Below are positions 57,893-64,000 of a stretch of DNA of 64,000 nucleotides, piece by piece. The position numbers were made by a program, and so were the translations under genes. Position 1 is the first letter of the stretch, and each line of letters opens with the position of its first letter. Source of the DNA: Chloroflexota bacterium (GTDB taxonomy: Bacteria; Chloroflexota; Anaerolineae; Anaerolineales; E44-bin32). Where the stretch lies: positions 1 through 64,000 of the forward strand of contig JADFRG010000008.1 of the NCBI GenBank assembly GCA_022561385.1. The letters are read 5' to 3'. The notes beneath the pieces are model-generated. The model was not told the origin of the DNA and did not search any database. It saw nothing but the letters and a program-made list of their open reading frames with translations.

Positions 57893-58081
57893 TCAGTCCT
57901 CCGCATCCTCGGAAGACTCTCCCTTTTCGGATGCGTTCGCATCATCGTCTCGAATGCCCCGGCGGAATTCTCGAATGCCTTTGCCTAGTTCGCCGCCCAG
58001 ACGGCCCAGCCGTCCAACACCAAAAAGCAACACGGCGATGAGCAGGATGATGATGAGCTCAGTAGGGCCCAAGTTTGGCAT
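57893..58081 (-). CDS. tatA: Sec-independent translocase TatA/E
   Basis: MPNLGPTELIIILLIAVLLFGVGRLGRLGGELGKGIREFRRGI. Confidence 0.92.
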   Translation of the reverse strand: MPNLGPTELIIILLIAVLLFGVGRLGRLGGELGKGIREFRRGIRDDDANASEKGESSEDAED

Positions 58082-58146
58082 TCTCGACTCCCGATCGTAA
58101 AGTCACGAAGATTATAGTCCGCTTCCACTCCCGGCGCGTAATCTAA

Positions 58147-58327
58147 GCAGGGGAGCGTGAGAGCAGGGGAGTCCCTGGGCAGGGGAGCGCTGGAGTTGCT
58201 GGGAATGGGTGCTTCCGGAAAAAAGAGCCACGGCAACTGGGCACTACAGCTGGCGTCTAGGCTCCCCCGCCCGCAGGCTCCCAGGCACCCCTGCTCTCAA
58301 GCTCCCTGCTCTCACGCTCCTCTGCTC
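58147..58327. repeat. G+C-rich imperfect palindromic intergenic element, copy B
   Basis: Termini gcaggggagcgtgagagcagggg / ccctgctctcacgctcctctgc. Confidence 0.75.
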
Positions 58328-58371
58328 AACAGTACAATAACTCACGAAATGAGAAGGAAAGGTTCGTGTAG

Positions 58372-60189
58372 ATGAGACAGGCACTGTACCGGGAGTGGCG
58401 ACCCCTGGCATGGGACGCGGTCGTGGGTCAGGAGCATGTCGTACGTACTCTCCACAATGCCGTCAAGGCCGAGCGGATCTCACATGCCTACCTGTTTTCA
58501 GGACCGCGCGGCACGGGGAAGACAAGCACCGCCCGAATTTTGGCCAAGGCGATCAATTGCCTCGAAGAATCTTTGGCGGACCGGCCCTGCAACAAGTGCC
58601 GGGCCTGCGTCGCGGTCAATGAGGGGCGTTATCTGGACCTCATAGAAATTGATGCGGCCTCCAACACCAGTGTGGAGGATGTCCGTGACCTGCGAGATCG
58701 TATCAATTTCGCGCCCAACGAAGGCCGTTACAAAGTTTATATCGTGGATGAAGTCCATATGTTGTCGACGGCCGCCTTCAATGCATTGTTGAAGACATTG
58801 GAGGAGCCGCCGCCCCACGCAATTTTTATCCTGGCTACCACCGAGATCCACAAGGTCCCGGCAACGGTGCTTTCCCGGTGCCAACGACATGAATTCAGGC
58901 GAATTCCAGTGGATGAGATAGTCAGCTACCTCGATAACAAGATTGAGGAAGGCGGCTACCAGGTCGAAACCGAAGCCATGAAACTCATCGCCCGGCAGGC
59001 TACGGGCAGTTTGCGTGACGCGATCTCGTTGCTGGATCAGCTGGTGTCGATGGGGGAGGCTGTAACTCTGGGGCAGGCCCAGGAAATATTGGGAACTGCG
59101 GTGGACGAGGCGGTGGGGGAGCTTGTGCAGGCGATCGCGGACGGGGAAATTGGATCAGGGCTCGAAATCATCAACCGAGCCATAGATGGCGGTATCGACC
59201 CCCGGCAGTTCGCAAGACAAGTCGTGGAATGGCTGAGGTCGCTATTGTTGATCTCCGCCGGCGATAAGGTCGACCTGCAGGATGAAAACAGAGTTAATCA
59301 AGCGCGCTCCATGCGGACCCAAGGTATCTTGCCCGCTATGCACGCATTCAGCCAGGCGACCCGCGGCGAACGCACGGCGTGGCAGCCGGGTCTAGCGCTG
59401 GAATTGGCATTCATGGACGCGGTCCTGAGCTCGCCTAAGTCGCAACCAGCACTGCAGGAATCCGAGCAAGTGACAAAATCGGAACATGAACCTGAGGCCG
59501 AGCGGAAAGTCGACGCCCGGCCCAATCGCGGTTCGCGCTCTGGAGCTGAGTCGGAGGTCGCAGAGGAAGCGCCTCCTAACTTTCAGGACCCGGACGCCGC
59601 GCATCCCGGCTCCCAATTCTCGGGGAATGAGCTCGAGCGGGAGCAGGAGCATGGTCCTTCGTCAGGTCGTGGAGCCCGCCTCGAGGCGGAGCCGGAGATT
59701 GCGGACGAGCCGAAGGTCGAGAACTCGGCAGCGGGCCGACCGGAAACTGAACCCGGAACCGATTTTCAGCGGGTGCTCGACGCGTGGCCGGATCTGCTGG
59801 CCGCGGCGTACGGACGTGACCCTCAGACGCAAGCTTTGCTGAATTCGTGTAAGCCGCTTGGGGTGGACGACCACACCCTCGTCTTGGGATTTCAAAGCGA
59901 CTTGCTTAGGGAAAAGATGGAAAAGGGCCACAACCGGAGAATCGTTAGCGAAGCGCTTGTAGCGGTGTTGGAGGCAGATCTGGATGTCCGCTGCGTGCTG
60001 TTGCAAGATTGGGGAAACGATCGATCCACAGCAACCTCGCCTCCATTGCCGGAAGGGGGCATGGTTGCGACTGCGTTGCGCGATCTCGGTGCCGAGGTCG
60101 TGGACTACGGGCCTGAGGTCGAGGCGGAGGGCGCCGGCGCAGATTTCAAGAAGAACAGCAAAAAAAATGGTGATGAGGAGGAGCGGTGA
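58372..60189 (+). CDS. dnaX: DNA polymerase III subunit gamma/tau
   Basis: YREWRPLAWDAVVGQEHVVRTL, FSGPRGTGKTSTARILAKAINC, YIVDEVHMLSTAAFNALLKTLEEPP. Confidence 0.97.
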   Translation: MRQALYREWRPLAWDAVVGQEHVVRTLHNAVKAERISHAYLFSGPRGTGKTSTARILAKAINCLEESLADRPCNKCRACVAVNEGRYLDLIEIDAASNTSVEDVRDLRDRINFAPNEGRYKVYIVDEVHMLSTAAFNALLKTLEEPPPHAIFILATTEIHKVPATVLSRCQRHEFRRIPVDEIVSYLDNKIEEGGYQVETEAMKLIARQATGSLRDAISLLDQLVSMGEAVTLGQAQEILGTAVDEAVGELVQAIADGEIGSGLEIINRAIDGGIDPRQFARQVVEWLRSLLLISAGDKVDLQDENRVNQARSMRTQGILPAMHAFSQATRGERTAWQPGLALELAFMDAVLSSPKSQPALQESEQVTKSEHEPEAERKVDARPNRGSRSGAESEVAEEAPPNFQDPDAAHPGSQFSGNELEREQEHGPSSGRGARLEAEPEIADEPKVENSAAGRPETEPGTDFQRVLDAWPDLLAAAYGRDPQTQALLNSCKPLGVDDHTLVLGFQSDLLREKMEKGHNRRIVSEALVAVLEADLDVRCVLLQDWGNDRSTATSPPLPEGGMVATALRDLGAEVVDYGPEVEAEGAGADFKKNSKKNGDEEER

Positions 60190-60491
60190 AAAGCGAGGAA
60201 GACGCAGGATCCGTGCGAAATCGAATGGACCAAGAGCTGCGCAAAGCACAATCTGAGCTCGCTAAATCCAGTGTGGAGGCTACGGCCGGACGAGGCGCAG
60301 TCAAGGTAACCATGTCGGGAACCCAAGAGTGCCTGAGCGTGGAGATTGTGGATGACATCCTCCAATCTGGTGACGTGCGTCATTTAGAGGGCCTGGTGCT
60401 GCTCGCGGTGAATCAGGCAATTCGAGACTCTCAATTGATGGCCGCCCGCCGGCTCAGTCCCTTCTCTGGGGATCTCGACCCCCAGCCATGA
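60186..60491 (+). CDS. YbaB/EbfC family nucleoid-associated protein
   Basis: GTG overlaps dnaX stop; AGRGAVKVTMSGTQECLSVEI. Confidence 0.88.
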   Translation: MKSEEDAGSVRNRMDQELRKAQSELAKSSVEATAGRGAVKVTMSGTQECLSVEIVDDILQSGDVRHLEGLVLLAVNQAIRDSQLMAARRLSPFSGDLDPQP

Positions 60492-60500
60492 GCAGAGCCA

Positions 60501-60718
60501 CTTGGGAGCAGGGGAGCTGGGGGGTGTGCGGAAGTTGCAGTGCTGCCGTCCTGGAGAGAACGTGAGCGCATCAGAGCAAATCGTGCGGGCGTGCCAAAAA
60601 CATCAGCCGGATTTCGCGCGAAATGCTCCCTCTCCTCTCGTTCAGGCGTTCCTAAGCTCTCCGAACCCCTGCTCCCGCGCTCCCCTGCCCCCGCGCACCC
60701 CGACCTCCGCGCCCCCCT
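60501..60718. repeat. G+C-rich imperfect palindromic intergenic element, copy C
   Basis: gggagcaggggagctggggggtgtgcgg ... ccctgctcccgcgctcccctgcccccgcgcaccccg. Confidence 0.6.
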
Positions 60719-60744
60719 TCGCTCGAGTCTCAGCCTTCGGCCCT

Positions 60745-61030
60745 TGGCTTGCCTATGAGCAGCGCCCTGCCACGCTCAGTCGAGCGGCTGCCTGCAGCCC
60801 ATCAGGTCGAACCCTGCCTCACGGAATCTTTGCCTATGAGCAGCGCCCTGCCACGCTCAGTCGAGCGGCTGCCTGCAGCCCATCGGTCGAACCCTGCCTC
60901 ACGGAATCTTTGCTTATGAGCAGCGCCCTGCCACGCTCAGTCGAGCGGCTGCCTGCAGCCCATCGGTCGAACCCTGCCTCACGGAATCTTTGCCTATGAG
61001 CAGCGCCCTGCCACGCTCAGTCGAGCGGCT
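60745..61030 (+). repeat. Tandem ~80-bp direct repeat: three full units plus a fourth partial unit that is the recR 5' end
   Basis: tgcc/ttatgagcagcgccctgccacgctcagtcgagcggctg with ATG at 60755, 60836, 60916, 60996. Confidence 0.95.
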
Positions 61031-61604
61031 GATCGAGGCCTTCGCGCGGCTCCCGGGGATAGGTCCTAAGACCGCCTCCCGGCTCACCTATCACCTTCTT
61101 CGTACCGGGGAGGGTGAGAGTCGAGAGTTGGCTAAAGCGCTGGTGGCCGTAAGGGAGGGCACGGTTTTCTGTTCGCGCTGCTTCAACATAACCTCGAAGG
61201 AGTCCGACCCGTGCGAGATCTGCGAAGATCCCGGACGGGAGGCGGGTGTGCTTTGCGTTGTGGAGGAACCGCTGGATGTGCTGGCGATCGAACGCACGCG
61301 AAACTATGCGGGCCGGTACCATGTATTACATGGTGCAATTTCGCCGGTAGAGGGGATCGGTCCTGACGATCTTCGGATCCGCGAGTTATTAGCTCGCGTG
61401 GACGCGGAAGAAATCAAAGAGCTTATCGTGGCCACTAATCCAACTCTCGAGGGTGAGGCTACGGCTATGTATCTCAAGGAGGCCGTCCACAATCCAGAAC
61501 TCCGGATGACGCGTCTTGCCCGCGGACTTCCTGCCGGCGGCGATCTGGAATACGCGGACGCTCGAACGCTTTCGGAGGCGCTGGAGGGGCGGCGAGAAGT
61601 CTAG
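60996..61604 (+). CDS. recR: Recombination protein RecR
   Basis: SVERLIEAFARLPGIGPKTASRLTYHLL, CSRCFNITSKESDPCEICEDPGRE, Toprim VATNPTLEGEATAMYL. Confidence 0.96.
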   Translation: MSSALPRSVERLIEAFARLPGIGPKTASRLTYHLLRTGEGESRELAKALVAVREGTVFCSRCFNITSKESDPCEICEDPGREAGVLCVVEEPLDVLAIERTRNYAGRYHVLHGAISPVEGIGPDDLRIRELLARVDAEEIKELIVATNPTLEGEATAMYLKEAVHNPELRMTRLARGLPAGGDLEYADARTLSEALEGRREV

Positions 61605-61618
61605 AGGCTGGGGACCTT

Positions 61619-61761
61619 CTGAGCGGGGGAGCGTGGGCGAATAGGAGCTTGGGAGCCAGCTTGTGCGTGCTGGGCCTGTGCGTTTGCTCCCTTGCCCCCT
61701 GCTCCGTCGCTGCCCCGCTCAGAAGCTCCTCTGCACCGCCGCTCCCCTGCCCCCCGCGCCC
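61619..61761. repeat. G+C-rich imperfect palindromic intergenic element, copy D
   Basis: ctgagcgggggagcg ... cgctgccccgctcag. Confidence 0.65.
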
Positions 61762-61791
61762 AAAAAAGCCCCCCGCGCCTACGGACAAACC

Positions 61792-61819
61792 TTGACTTCA
61801 GCCCCAGCCCCCTTATAAT
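61792..61819 (+). promoter_or_regulatory. rRNA operon promoter
   Basis: TTGACT - 16 bp - TATAAT about 245 bp upstream of 16S. Confidence 0.75.
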
Positions 61820-62064
61820 TGCGTAGCAAGTTACCCGCGGTCTCGTCCCTTCGGGGAAAGACATTGACAAATTAATGCGGTCAGAGACCTGGGTCTCTAA
61901 GGAGATCTGTTCGGTCTGCCAGGGATGCCGGTGTGTGAGTAAATCACATCGGCGTTTTATGTCTCGCGCGGGGTACCTTAACAATTGAATAGTGATAGGA
62001 AGCCAGTAATAAAGTTCGGGCTTTGTCTTTGAGATCTGAACCACATCTCTGATGTGGAGAAGAA

Positions 62065-63587
<1,523 letters not shown>

Positions 63588-63820
63588 GTCTTGAGCTAAA
63601 GCCTGTGGGCTGCGGCTCCAGCTCCAGCAACAAACCGGAAATCCGCCCTACCTCGGTGTATGGGCGTCTAACCCCGAATCAGGTTTCCTATCACTATTCA
63701 GTTGTTAAGGTGGAGGGGGCCATGCCCCCCAACCTCCCGCCGGCGGAGGTTAGCTGGAACGGAATGCGCGCGGTCCTCAGGGCCGAGCGTCCCGGCGGCG
63801 CCAGGGCACATTACTAACGC

Positions 63821-63894
63821 GGGCCTTTAGCTCAGTTGGTTAGAGCGTTCCTCTGATAAGGGAAAGGTCCCAGGTTCGAATCCTGGAAGGCCCA
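63821..63894 (+). tRNA. tRNA-Ile (GAT)
   Basis: gggcctttagctcagttggttagagcgttcctctgataaggga...ggttcgaatcc...aaggccca; in 16S-23S spacer. Confidence 0.95.
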
Positions 63895-63966
63895 CTCATA
63901 ACGGGTCAGTGGTGGCCTGACGTTGCGTGGGTAGATAGGTCCGCAGGAGAGCAGGCACCGACGCTC

Positions 63967-64000
63967 GGGGATGTAGCTCAGCTGGGAGAGCGCCGCCTTT
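63967..64000 (+). tRNA. tRNA-Ala, truncated by window edge
   Basis: ggggatgtagctcagctgggagagcgccgccttt in the usual Ile-Ala spacer position; anticodon not visible. Confidence 0.85.

Noticed and set aside
60502-60999. 165-aa ORF with internal repeats (YEQRPATLSRAAACSPS...)
   Set aside because: It is an out-of-frame reading of palindromic element C and the recR tandem repeat, not a plausible protein.
60745-61030. CRISPR array
   Set aside because: Units are contiguous ~80-bp direct repeats without spacers and include the recR coding start; no cas genes.

Overview
This 64-kb window looks like bacterial chromosome. I infer Chloroflexota (Anaerolineae-like) from overall gene content; no search was run. 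It is mostly dense housekeeping genes: metB-like PLP enzyme, uvrC, hom, rarA, maf, PBP2-like, rsgA, coaE, guaA, xpt, lexA, tatA, dnaX, ybaB, recR. The right end holds the start of an rrn operon (promoter, 16S, tRNA-Ile(GAT), 5' part of tRNA-Ala). There are also three other tRNAs, several hairpin terminators and many conserved hypothetical genes. The strongest unusual signal is at 13295-13861: a thioredoxin/TlpA-like lipoprotein ORF split by one in-frame TGA exactly where the first Cys of the CxxC motif should be (MWTFG-[TGA]-INCQRV). It is best explained as a selenocysteine protein and appears as two separate ORFs in the supplied track. Other points of interest: a contiguous run of membrane/ASKHA-ATPase/LPXTG-like genes of unknown function (13962-21719); four intergenic G+C-rich imperfect palindromes of one apparent family (44.3, 58.2, 60.6 and 61.7 kb); a tandem ~80-bp amplification of the recR start region; a strongly base-paired unannotated intergenic RNA candidate (56853-57040); a GAAC-N4-GTTC LexA box upstream of lexA; a 26-nt 16S processing stalk; and several unusual domain fusions (MFS-cyclase-like, CoaE-GNAT, pseudo-PP2C with a large C-terminal domain). 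No CRISPR array, prophage or intact transposon was seen.
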